A stretch of 64,000 nt of DNA. Source: Epiperipatus broadwayi (lineage: Eukaryota; Onychophora; Udeonychophora; Euonychophora; Peripatidae). Positions 34,480-44,950 of this stretch are shown piece by piece. Under the pieces are notes generated by a model. The model searched no databases. It was given only the letters and a program-made list of their open reading frames with translations, and was not told where the DNA came from. Where the stretch lies: positions 2,298,001-2,362,000 of the forward strand of contig JAQFVV010012509.1 in NCBI GenBank assembly GCA_028023455.1, in the 5' to 3' direction. How positions within the stretch are numbered: position 1 is the stretch's first letter; every line of letters begins with the position of its first letter. A program made the translations under genes and the position numbers.

Positions 34480-34995
34480 GCATGTATAAAATATATACAC
34501 ACGTTAGTTAAACAAATGTACAAATACAGTTGATATGCTTCAATGCTGAGATAGTAGTATGGAGTAAAGAACTCGCTTCCAGCTAATGATTAGTCTGCAT
34601 CGTGATTTCTGGTAAGACTCTTCCAGCTATGTAGTTAGCTTGCCTCGAGTCAGCTCTAGTTCAGACGTAGCAGTTTCCAGTCCATAGATGAACTTGTCTC
34701 GCTGCGTGGACATCTCAATAATAACTAGATAAATACCTTTGCTGATGGCAGAAGGTTTAATGGAGAGCACGTTCTGTCATTCAGGTTAACAGAAGTAATT
34801 GCTCTCTGCCTTGCCTCCAAAAGGCTGACTATTTAAAGGCAGATCCCCTACCTTACTGGAAACACGCGGATTCAGTGCGCGAACCCTAGTGAAGGTTTTA
34901 ATCCCTTTGGATAGCAACTGGGTGCTAGCCAATCAAGCAAGGAATCTGGAATAGTCCACTTCTGAAGGCAGGATCAGATATGACAAAAACCACCT
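34480..34995. mobile_element. Insertion of unknown class (LTR-like) inside the Penelope element
   Basis: About 515 bp of near-balanced composition interrupts the Penelope coding order between LLNSCSFHMCWF (lower side) and NDFISGKIIMNI (upper side). It begins near GTATAAAATATATACAC, a TATA-like sequence, and contains GATTCAGTGCGCGAACCC. No protein coding. It could be a solo LTR or a non-autonomous DNA element; I could not find its termini. Confidence 0.4.
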
Positions 34996-35235
34996 TGGTG
35001 AGTCTTAATATTCATAATTATCTTACCTGATATAAAATCATTAGGATAATATTGTAAATAATCTACTCTATTAAAAAATTTTAAATTTATCATTTTTTTT
35101 CATATCTATTAACCTCCTTTTAATCACATTACCAGGAACTTTTTCTAAAAACATATGTTTACCATTATTTACTTCTTTATGCATTTTCTCCCTAAACTCA
35201 TTTCCTTTCATAAAGACAAATCTTACATATATATA

Positions 35236-35690
35236 CATACAGTGTGTCCCATTGAGAAGACTATCAGTTTCTACTCCAAGCTGCTTGTAGCGCCATCTCT
35301 GAATCAATGCACATATTATTTAGTGACATAGTTTAGCTATTCATAAATAGTTTAAGGTGTTAACATGTCTGGTTAAATCAGAAAATGTGACGTTTTAATG
35401 TCTTTGTAGATATCTTCAATGTTTTCTATGTTATCAAATTTTTTTGTAAACAATTGGAAAAAAAGCAAGTTTTTCTCAATTTAAATCAAAAGTTCATGTT
35501 ATCACATGAACCACACTATCACATTTCATGTTGTAACTCATAGCCCAGGCACCCTAGCATCTTAAAATTTTTCTGCTGAATAACTAAACTATATCACTGT
35601 ATATCACATGCATTGATTCAGAGATAGTACTTCTGGCCCCTGAAGATACCACTAGCCATCCATTAACTAAACACACTTTGTATATATTCT
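35236..35690. mobile_element. MITE with long inverted repeats
   Basis: The left half reads ATCTCTGAATCAATGCACAT then ACATAGTTTAGCTATTCA; the right half carries the inverted equivalents TGAATAACTAAACTATATCA and ATGCATTGATTCAGAGAT. Outer ends are CAGTGTGTCCC and AACACACTTTG, flanked by TA-rich sequence, which suits a Tc1/mariner-type MITE. It abuts the N-terminal end of the Penelope element and separates it from the LINE piece at 35700. Confidence 0.7.
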
Positions 35691-35699
35691 GATTCATAT

Positions 35700-36010
35700 A
35701 AAAAATGTTCTAATAGGCATTTTCCCTTTCAATCTATATCTTTTTTAATATATCCAACAAAGCAGCAAAATTCATTCTATATAAAGCTTTTTCAAAATCA
35801 ATAAATAAAAGTTAAAGACCCCCACTCCCCTTTTTATAACACTTAATAAGTTTTATCATTCTAACTGTTCCACTGTCACTATTATTTTTAAATCTAAACT
35901 AATTTTGAGATAGAAATATATTAATTTGATAGTCTTGAAGACCCTCAATAAGACCCTAATCATATGGAAGATTGTTTTATAATCACATGCTTTATTGAAC
36001 TAAGCTTCTT
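35700..36010 (-). mobile_element. LINE reverse-transcriptase fragment
   Basis: Minus-strand translation gives FRFKNNSDSGTVRMIKLIKC and LLFIDFEKALYRMNFAALLD, the second being RT motif A (FIDFEKAFDxxxxxxLL), with interruptions and the catalytic-region Asp still in place. No other motifs are present. The neighbouring 36020-36620 is AT-rich without recognisable features. Confidence 0.5.
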
Positions 36011-36629
36011 CTCTGATGGAGTCCTAAATTATAAATTACATTATTATCAATTATTTCTCCCAATCAATTTCTATTCAGCCTATAGCATTTTCAAATGAAA
36101 TGTCATCAATTTCCTAAGCTTTGACAATTATAATCTCAGTTAAAGCTTTTAAAATTCTTTATTCATTACTGGATAATCTATTTCACCAAAAAACTCATTT
36201 GTTAATTATCATTTATATAACTTTACATTATATGTGTATTGTCACAATTTTATTATTATTTATTAATTGGTATATAATAGTCCTCTCATACAAAAAAGGA
36301 AATAAATTACTTTATATATATATATAATTGAAATTAATACAAAAAAAAATAAATTTTCTATATTTTATTTTATTCAATATGTATACATGTCTGTGCATAT
36401 ATGTGTAGTACACTTAACAAAAAGAAAAAACCAAAACATTACCACACAAGCAGCGCCAGATTCAACTGCACAGAAACACTCAAAATATAACTCTAACTAA
36501 TATGCATTTTTTAATTTAAAAAAATTAGTAATTGAATAGTATGATTTAAACAAAGTATATATCACTTGTACTGAAGAAGTACTAAAATTTTCTAGCTTTT
36601 TTATTCGGAGAAATATTCTAAAATTGAAT

Positions 36630-38900
36630 CAAAATCTAACTACTGGGACTTCTCGATTTTCAATGGCTAGAATGTCTAAACAGCTTAGCCTTTCTTGTCC
36701 ATTGTTGATCTTAAGTAATTTTTAATAAGTTTTAACTTAGAAAATGTTCCTGCTCCAGAAATAACAGACACTGGTAAGCTTAAATATATCTAAAGAACAA
36801 TAAAGAGTTTAGAAAAAACTGTACCTTTATCATTTGCTGCTAGATATTGAAACATTTTAGAAGACTTTCCACAATATTCTAATGAAAGAATAATTATTAG
36901 AATTTCCATTTCGCTGACCATCATCATTGTTGACCATTATCAATCCACTTGTTCAATCCATCTTCTCCGATCTCTAACCTCTCTTCTCCAAATCACCCAT
37001 GCACACTTTCTTATTTCATCCATCCACTTCACATGTTGACCAACTTATTGCCATCTAAATCTGTCTCTTAGAAAAACAAGAGATGAATCTTCTTGTATAG
37101 TTTTAGTATTTGTCAGAATAATTTCTGACTGGCTTTTTGAGTTTATCTTTTTCCATTTTCTAAATTTTTTCCACAAATCCAAATAAATCTATATGATTTT
37201 TCAATTGTTCAAATACAGTTTGTAATAATTGTTTTGCTTTATTCAAAACAACATTAAAAAAAAAATTACTTAGAATTCTGGAATTATTTCGAAATCTGAA
37301 ATGTTTTTGCTTCAACAAATACTTGCTCAAACCAGTATATCTGTATTTGGTCAACTCACATAATAGTTTTTCAACTAAAAAAGCACCACAGCAGTATTAA
37401 TGAAATCATGTTTCCTTATTAACAAAATTTACCTGGAAAAGTAAATACCAAAAATGAGGGATGCTATAAACTTATAATCTTTTATTAAGTGTGCAAGTGA
37501 TTCTGCACTACTTTTAATTTGAGGATCAGCTGATGTTTCTCATATTTCACCTACTTGATATCTAATTGCATTAATGATTTGAGTGTGACATTCACATTTT
37601 GTATGGCAAAGAGATTTCATAGTATAGATGTATGGAAAATTGTCCATCACTTTTATGAATAATGATAATAAAACACACAAGTGTTGAAGCATGCCAAAAA
37701 AAGTTAATGCACCAGGGCTAATTTTAGCTGTTATCCACCAAAATATAATAATTATGACAAGTATAAGATGTAAAAAAATGCTCTTGAATTTTCGTTTAAG
37801 AGACTAGCCTGAATTCCAAAAATTTTTCCCTTCATATTTGAACCATTACAATACCTTTACACATTAATATTATTAATATTTAATCCTAGAGAAGCAATTT
37901 CTCATTTCAGCACAATGTACAAATTTTCTCCAAAACATATCTACATTTATAAATTAAATAAATTGTTTAAAAGACCAATGATTGAGTTATGTGATGTATC
38001 ATCAGACACATTGTGAGTGTAGGAGACACGTGTACTTGATAATTGATATCGGGAGTACAGTCAAGAATTACAGCAAAAACTTTTTTGCTTTTAATTTATA
38101 ATCTGGTTTTAGATTTTATTTGCCATAAAATTAATTAATTCATTTTGAATGGTTTCACTTAAATAATATTGTCAATTTTGTTTACTGACAACTCACTGAA
38201 AGATTGTCTTGAAGTATTAAATCAAATTTCCCAAGCAGTTCAATAATTCTAAGAAAGTTTTCATTATGCAAATCATCTATGTTTTCGGCAGATTCTTGAA
38301 ATACAAATTAATGTCATTTAGAAATTGTATTTTAATAATAATGTTTTGATACAATCATAATTTTTCCAACCAAATGATGTTTTGATTTTCCAAGTTCTGC
38401 CAGTCTGGTATGGGTTTTCGGTCAATTATTGAATTCCTGATGTGGACATAGCAATGTATCTTCATGAAAAAGATGACAATAGAAATAAAATATTCACTTT
38501 ATCGGAATGCATTAACCAGAGATAAAGATGAACTTTTGATGGTTCTTTTTCCACTAAAAAATCTATTATTTGCTAGCTTATTGTCTCTAGCAAAGTAATA
38601 TAGTCATGTTATATTTAGTAGTTCATTGTTTCTTTATTCTCAGTTTACATCACACTATGAATTATTTCCAAGTAATTATTTCTTTCTTGTAAATGTGTTT
38701 CTTCATGATTATTATCTGCATCCATTTTAATATCCTGAATATCTTTTCTGGAGTCATTTTCATCTTGATTGGTTCCAAGTCATCATGATAAATTCTTAAA
38801 AATTTGTGACACCTTTTTTGATTTTCAGCTATAATTTTGCTTATTTCATTTAATTTTCTTTTGGTACTACAATATTTTTTATTTTCTCCCATCCTATAAA
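36630..38900 (-). mobile_element. hAT transposase remnant (ZMYM1/TTF-type), hAT-2, with RTE insertion
   Basis: Minus-strand pieces in the expected order. MGENKKYCSTKRKLNEISKI (38850-38892) resembles the basic KRKxSGAxxRKxK leader. Near 37830-37930 SLGLNINNINV and RYCNGSNMKGKIFGIQASLL match the QxYDGAxNMSGxxxGVQA motif. Near 36650-36760 KLLKINNGQERLSCLDILAI matches the C-terminal hAT dimerisation motif (LRSTMSQERLxxLAILSIE). The frame is broken throughout. No TIRs or target duplications were found. An RTE 3' fragment (36912-37042) interrupts it near the C-terminus. Confidence 0.7.
36912..37042 (-). mobile_element. RTE LINE 3' scrap inside hAT-2
   Basis: The plus strand reads CATCATCATTGTTGACCATT followed by ATCAATCCACTTG, CTTATTTCATCCATCCA and CACATGTTGACC, the complement of the RTE 3' terminus (WMDEIRK-coding part plus tail) seen at 13178-14537 and 28730-29205. 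About 130 bp, strongly 5'-truncated. Confidence 0.8.
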
Positions 38901-39127
38901 AAAATAGACAGAATGTTAAGATTCCTTCACAAAGGCAGATAATAATTGAAAATAAATATTTTTACATTGGTTTAAATATTTTAAATTTGCATTAAAATAA
39001 TACAATATTTTCATAATTTTTTATTAATTAAAAAGTACCGAAATAAAAAATGTAGATTAGCAGAATATTTTTAGAATAATATTTAAGCTTTTAAAATAAT
39101 TAATTGAATAACTAAGATTATTCCATG

Positions 39128-39265
39128 ATCACCATCTCTTATAGTAGCACATTATTGTTTATAAACAAGACAAAACTCTCCATACAGTAGTGTCACCCTG
39201 TGCATCCATTGATTACTCTGGTTGGCACAGGGTGGCACTACTGTATGGAGTTTTGTCTTGTTTAT
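39128..39265. mobile_element. Fold-back MITE copy C (short)
   Basis: Left CATGATCACCATCTCTTATA, then ACAAGACAAAACTCTCCATA and CAGTAGTGTCACC; right GGTGGCACTACTGTATGGAG, then TTTTGTCTTGTTTATAAC. The arms are separated only by a short ATCCATTGATTACTCT core, making a near-perfect hairpin of about 140 bp. Confidence 0.8.
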
Positions 39266-39959
39266 AACTAAGATTATTATTATATTTTTGTATAAAAATA
39301 ATATTTAGTATGGATATGTTAATTGAATTGTTTATCCAATAGAACCATAAAATAATTATAGTTAACTTGTATAAATAATTCAGATACAGGGCTGCTACAT
39401 AAGTAAAAGATACTTTTGTGCTAACTAAACTTCATCATGCTTAGTATCAAGAACAGAGCCAGCCTGCGAGCAGTGTGACGTTAGAAGATGTCACATTTAT
39501 CAAATCACTAGGCCTACATAATCTGTTGTTTTTTTTATTTATAAAAATCAAAAATATTTGTTTTATCAAAAGCTAAATGAAATCACTTTTTTTTCTGTCA
39601 AAACTTTTTAATTTGTAGGTTCTACAATAACTATCATATGTGAAGTTAACATTATTCAAATATTGAGAAATCATTTGTGAAGTAATACAATTTATAGAAG
39701 CATGATTACATATCATAGACTTATGTTATTTACTTTATGTTTTGCAATGCCCTAGTCATATTAATGTGAGTCGAGAATGATTCTCTTTCTTGGTATTTTT
39801 ATATATTAAAACAGAATTTGCAAAAAAAACAAACAAACAAACAAACAACAACAACTAAATTATGATGATGTTATTTATGAATTCGCAATAAAACATTGAA
39901 GAAAATAAAATATCCTTTTTCGCATTTTATGTATTTACTTTCCTCAAATACTGATTCTA

Positions 39960-40064
39960 GTCAAGCATTGGTGGTCGAGAGGTCAGTGATGGCTGCTTTA
40001 CAAGCAGTTGTCCCGGGTTAGTGGGTTCGCTTCCTGGCTGATACTATGACACATGAGGAAAAAA
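39960..40064 (+). mobile_element. tRNA-derived SINE, best copy, with 14-bp TSD
   Basis: Flanked by AAATACTGATTCTA at 39946-39959 and again at 40065-40078. Inside: GCATTGGTGGTCGAGAGGTC (A-box region); CTGCTTTACAAGCAG, a clean anticodon-type hairpin whose loop TTTACAA would place TAC (Val) at the anticodon; GTGGGTTCGCTTCCTGG (B-box region); then GATACTATGACACATGAGG and an A-run. The variable segment and T-arm do not fold as a full tRNA. The exact TSD marks a recent insertion. Confidence 0.9.
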
Positions 40065-41089
40065 AAATACTGATTCTAAATTATATTTATAGTAAATAAG
40101 TAATTATTTATACATTTTAAGTAAGTGCCAATTTATGCAATTTTAATATATCTATATTTGCAAAAATATCTAAATGTTTTTGGAGATGTGAAAAAGACTG
40201 CTCCAGCCATGAAATAAAATTAGTTAATAAAAACAAAATAAATTCTATATAATTTTGTTTAACAAAAGATGATAGAATTAAAAAAAAAAAATTTGGTGGC
40301 CTCAATATGATAAAAAATGATCAGCTTTAACTAGATTAACTCTAACCAACATATTAATTAGTTAAAAATAACTTGGTTTTTTGCTTTATTTCATTTGGAA
40401 TCTCCCATGCATATCTTGTTAAATTTTCTATTAATAAAGTTAGCTTTTCAAATATTCATTCGATAATAGACTTAACTTTTTGTATGCTTGTTATTTCAGT
40501 ATAAAAACTGAGTCATATATAGTTAGGTATCTAGATATTTTAAAGATTTATATTATGTTTATTTAAGAGAAGAAATGTTCATACATTGTTTATTCGATAA
40601 ATTTTTAGGAGCCACTTTTCCACAACTTGCCCTTTCTTTTGTTTAATGACAGATTGTAATAATTAAAAAAAAAAAAATCAAACAATTGGTTTCTTCCATT
40701 ATAATAGATAAAGAATTTTGTAGTCACTTTCCCAATTGAGTGGTTAGAAACCTATGTTGTATAGTTGTAACAATCAAGAGGGATATTTTAATGAAATCCA
40801 AGTGTGGAGATGCAAACATGTCTAAGCATGTCTGTTTGAAAAGAAATGTGGTTAGAAGGCTCCAAAACATTGTTTATTTGCTTAATCATGTTTTATTTTT
40901 ATTTTCTTTACTGCATTTGCATTAAAATAGTTTTAATTGTAACCCTTTGGACTTTTGTGATTCTTTTATTATTTTAATAAATAAAAACCTGCAAATATTG
41001 AATATGATAATTTAGAGTCAGCTATAATGTTTATGCCAAGTATTGGAAGCCCCTGAAAATGGATAATTTAAAATAAAACTAATAGGAAG

Positions 41090-41470
41090 CTTTCTGGCAG
41101 GCAAACTACACAAATATCTTTTTTTCATTTGAGGATTAAAAAAAGTCATACAAAGCGAGATCAAGAAAATGTGGTGGATGGATAAGGTGGGTCATGCTGA
41201 ATTTAATTAAAAATTGTTCCACACTCAAGTTTTATGCGATAGTGCTGTTGTAATGAAACATGCACTCCTCACTTTGCCATAAAATGGGATATTTATGTTT
41301 TACCACATCACAAGTTTCAGAACTTGTACATTTTGAATACCCAATTGTTATGAATAAATTCTGATTGACTGACACCATTTGGCTTCACTAACTATGCTTT
41401 TTTGAAATGTGGTGAATTTAACACTTCCTTAAACCACTCACAAACTTGTGTTTTCCAGAGCAACTTGCTT
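41090..41470 (-). mobile_element. Mariner transposase remnant (different copy from 27.8 kb)
   Basis: Minus-strand translation gives HKYPILWQSEECMFHYNSTI and VEQFLIKFSMTHLIHPPHFL then DLALYDFF. These correspond to the second Asp region (here degraded to FHYNSTIA) and the HPPYSPDLAPCDFF block of mariner transposases. One stop falls between them. No TIRs were found. Confidence 0.65.
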
Positions 41471-41583
41471 ATAAGCTGTTTCAACAGTAAAACTATTAGT
41501 TTTCCTTAAAAGAAAACAGAATTTCACTTTCCAACTTTTCTGCCTCGTAAAGTAATGAATGTATTAGTAAATAAAAAAATAAT

Positions 41584-41667
41584 ACAACCCCTGAAAATAA
41601 GCCCTAAAGTGTCTTTTGGAGCAAAAAGTAATATAAGACCCAGTCTTATTTTCAGGAAAACACAGTA
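41584..41667. mobile_element. Short palindromic mariner-type MITE
   Basis: CCCCTGAAAATAAGCCCTAA at the left and AGACCCAGTCTTATTTTCAG at the right are inverted, with TTTTGGAGCAAAAAGTAATA between. About 80 bp and non-coding. From memory, very similar short elements (CCCGAAAATAAGACC...) occur in many distant animals. Naming the family would need a repeat-library search. Confidence 0.6.
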
Positions 41668-41995
41668 GTATTTTTTTTTTAAAAAAAAAACTATATCAAA
41701 ATCAATCCCCAAAACCCATGATTCATGTTCTGATACCCTAACCCTACACCCATACTGAACACATGACAGAAGAGTTTTTAAAATATAATTGAGAAACCAA
41801 ATTAGTTACTATACATAATTATTATGACACGTAAATAAGTTTATTTTTTAAAAAATTATTAATAGTAGTGTCATTTTTTATATAAATTAGCATGTTTAAT
41901 TAAATAAAAATAATTCGGAAATCTAAACATTTTCATTTACATATAAATTTTATTAATTATCGGAGGAAAATGGCATAGGTCTGTTTGGTCTAGAG

Positions 41996-43559
41996 CAGTG
42001 TTTCCCAACCCGTGGTACGTGTACCATTGGTGGTACACGAAAAATAATCAATAATGGCGGACATAAAAAAAAATTAAATCATAAAAATATAGAAACATTT
42101 TTTCCTATAATTCATAAAAATTATTTTAATTAATAATATACAGTAAAGTTGTTAAAATGTACAGTCGATAACGATCTTTAATGTTAATAATAAAATTGAA
42201 AGTATGATTAAGAAATTAGATTTTTGGAAACAGTAATATATATAAGTATCGAAAACAATCAACTGGAAGTATTCGAAACTCTACATATTTTTTTGTTTGA
42301 AAATAAGGTTAGTCTGTCTCAAGATATACAAGAAAATATAATAGCACATTCAACAGGATTAAAATTGTCTATTGAATATTTTCCAAAACCCGAAAACACA
42401 AATGATAATTGGATTTCAAACCCCTTCTATGCAGAAAATTTAGAAAAAGCTACATCATTATCAATAAAGGATAAAGTAAATTTAATAGAATTATCATGTG
42501 ACAGAACTTTACAAATAGAATTCAAACGACACAATCTAATTAATTTTTGGTTAAACATTAAAGAATATAAACAACTTTCTGAGAAAGCTCTTACTAGTAC
42601 GGAATTAATAGGAAGAGCTTTTTCTTCATATATTTTCTTAAAAAATAAGTATCGAAACAGATTGAACGCAGCTGTAGACTTAAGGGTATACCTCGCATCT
42701 TTTGAACCCAATTTCAAAAAATTATGTTGTTGGAAACAAGCACAAAGATCTCATTAAATTTATTTTATAAAAATATTTGATTATGATAAGAAAATATACT
42801 AATTGTTTTTTTATAATCTTGTGTTTTTATTAAAACCATTTATTAGTAAACGAAATATGACAAAATAGTAGATAAATAATGAGTCGGATCAAGGCAAATC
42901 AATCTAAATTATTTAATTTGAAAGAATGTATCAGAAAAGAATCATACCCAGAAATTACTCTCATTAATTCTTGATCATCTATTGTGGATTACTAGATGTA
43001 AGCTAGTATTTAATCATCAAAATTTTAATCTTATTAACTTCATGCTAAACAATATAAAGAAAACAAGAACAAAAGATAGCCTGATAACCCCTAAGGTTAT
43101 TTTTACCATGACTTGGGACATGCTGGATTTATCCTCTCCATGGCCCAACCAATAGCAAGATGCTCCGAAAAAGAGAAATCAGACTCAAATTCGGGAAAAC
43201 CAAATGAAGGAATGAGAAAACACTTTGAACAAAATATGTACCAAATAACCTTTAATGTAATAATGTAATCTTTAATAAGTTATTTTGGAAAAAATATTAA
43301 ACTTTGAACAAACACATATATATAAATATGTTACAGTGAGTTTATAATCTGGCGTGACGTTTAGGCATGTTTCAATGTAATTTGTCTCATTATGAGATGT
43401 GAATACATACATGGTCACCCTATAATATTTACAATGCAAATAAAATAACACACTCGCAATAACAAATTTCACGAAATACAATCATTTTTACGAAGTGGTA
43501 CAATTTAGCGTGATGTACTACTAAGTGGTACGTAAGCCAAAAAAGGTTGGGAAACACTG
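41996..43559 (+). mobile_element. hAT transposon with TIRs, internally deleted (hAT-3)
   Basis: TIRs CAGTGTTTCCCAACCCGTGG (41996) and inverted GGTTGGGAAACACTG (ending 43559). Subterminal TGGTACGTGTACC and GTGGTACGTAAGCC are also inverted. The flanking 8 bp are GTCTAGAG and ATTTAGAG, a hAT-type duplication with two changes. Of the transposase only a C-terminal part remains (42224-42757), so the 1564-bp element has lost most of its coding region. Confidence 0.85.
42224..42757 (+). pseudogene. hAT transposase C-terminal fragment (ZBED5/FAM200/SCAND3-like)
   Basis: An uninterrupted 177-codon frame. Visible family segments: GLKLSIEYFPKPEN then DNWISNPFYAENLEKA, SIKDKVNLIELSCDRTLQIE, LINFWLNIKEYKQLSEKALT, and the C-terminus RNRLNAAVDLRVYLASFEPN then FKKLCCWKQAQRSH. 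In related proteins this tail is T(K/Q)xKYRNRL...D(L/M)R(V/I)...P(D/N)FKKLC..KQAxxSH, so the true C-terminus is kept. In the dimerisation region the expected C-E-x-x-F-S stretch reads RAFSSYIF. The N-terminal BED finger and catalytic core are absent, so the ATG is incidental. It is the longest intact ORF in the window. Confidence 0.8.
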
Positions 43560-43569
43560 ATTTAGAGCA

Positions 43570-43813
43570 TTGATAGACAATATAATTCTTAGCATATATC
43601 AAACAATTGCCACAAGTCTTAATAAAAGAAGTAATCCTCTTATATTTAAATAAAAAATATTTGCATTCAAAACATATAACTATCAAATATGTTTCTAACC
43701 CTGGAATGATTAGGAAATCTAAGTATTTTCATTTACATATAAATTTTAATAATTGATGTTGTGATTTGGTGCTCTCTTTGTGCCTCATACAATGTGTATT
43801 TGGCAGCCTTATT

Positions 43814-43851
<38 letters not shown>

Positions 43852-44820
43852 AGTAATTTAATTCACAATTTAGTGAAATAAATGATAACAATTTATTAGG
43901 CCAATAATCTTTTTTTTTAAATAATACATTGCATGTCTTTATTATTGTAATATTTGAAATAAGTTATACAAATACTTTTTTAATTTCATAAACATGTATG
44001 CATGTGAGTTTAAAATACATATTATAATGCAGCTAGCTATTGTCTTCAAAATTAAATATCTATGACATGGATTGAGATCAAATGTCACAAATAAGTGAGA
44101 CTGATGTACAATTTTTGCAAGCTGATCAAAAATAGATAATAGAATTAAAATATATTACTGTAAATTAAATTAATAAAAAAAATATCATTAACATAATCTA
44201 TTAACTGCATATAATATAACTTGCAATATATATAAATTATTATAGTTGTAATAGTAAATAATTTTAATATTAAAAATAAGGAAATTACAAACCGAAATTA
44301 ATACAAACTAATCAGCCATGACTTTTTTACTTGAAAACATATTTAAAAGCCACACCTTTATAATACCAAATTATATAAGCAATATTTAAAAAAAAAAAAC
44401 AATAACAGGAAAATATTTATTGATATAAAAGAAACTATAATACTATATCTAAAATTACAATAGTCAAATATGTTTAAAAATACATATATACAAGCAACAA
44501 AGATTACAAATTATAAAATTAAAAAAAGCCTTTTTCGGCAAATTGTTTTTTGCCCTTTTCAATATGTCTCCACAATTTAAAGCATATACAGCGACATCTA
44601 TATCAATACATGAGAGAAGACAGATAAACAAATGGATATCTGACACAATCTATTATGTGATTTTTTCCTCAATTCTACTACAAAATTACTCTGTTATATA
44701 TATTGAATGGATATATATCCACATATATTAATTAATTAATATATGAATTAAAACTGTGTATAAAAGTGTTTGTATATATAAATGCATTAAATAAAATAAA
44801 TTTTAACTTGTTTGAAAATT
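43570..44820. other. AT-rich stretch with (AC)n(AT)n microsatellite
   Basis: A compound microsatellite lies at about 43815-43850: (AC) repeats followed by (AT) repeats. The rest is AT-rich, with no element ends or coding motifs that I can recognise. Confidence 0.6.
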
Positions 44821-44830
44821 TTCAGATATT

Positions 44831-44942
44831 TGTCAAGCATTGGTAGACGAAAGGTCAGCGACAGCTGATTTACAGTTGTCCCGGGTTAGCGGGTTCGCTT
44901 CCGGCTGATGCTATGACACATGAAAAAAAATATTTTTTTTTC
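44831..44942 (+). mobile_element. tRNA-derived SINE with 8-bp TSD
   Basis: CAGATATT occurs at 44823-44830 and 44943-44950. The element reads TGTCAAGCATTGGTAGACGA, AAGGTCAGCG, GCGGGTTCGCTTCCGGCTGA, TGCTATGACACATG and then a poly-A/T tail. The anticodon arm is shortened (GCTGATTTACAGTTG) compared with 39960. Confidence 0.85.
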
Positions 44943-44950
44943 CAGATATT

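Larger units (their letters stand above)
30541..35236 (-). mobile_element. Penelope-like retroelement (RT plus GIY-YIG), split by two insertions
   Basis: Read on the minus strand from 35236 down. N-terminal part KGNEFREKMHKEVNNGKHMF (35071-35307). After an interruption at about 34480-34995: PLRFIFDFIGSVMEDISRFL and FCHYAVYSSFEAFNKI (34243-34476). RT core GWIIGYIISPLICSMYINYL (34010-34080), where Penelope RTs have GxxxGSxxSP. A second interruption (31427-33950) falls just before MDDCLFVVENDKL (about 31390-31425), the YxDD-type catalytic motif. Then KYVFISLPFKLSSYKI (about 31000-31050) and the endonuclease YIGQSCLSLNERI followed by YIHEKDTGHTINF (30671-30871). This RT-linker-GIY-YIG order is specific to Penelope-like elements. 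Many frame breaks are present; it is dead. Confidence 0.85.

Noticed and set aside
42427-42717. 96-codon minus-strand ORF
   Set aside because: Shadow of the hAT transposase fragment on the plus strand at 42224-42757.
43815-43850. Possible regulatory Z-DNA or promoter element
   Set aside because: It is a plain (AC)n(AT)n microsatellite with no gene start next to it.
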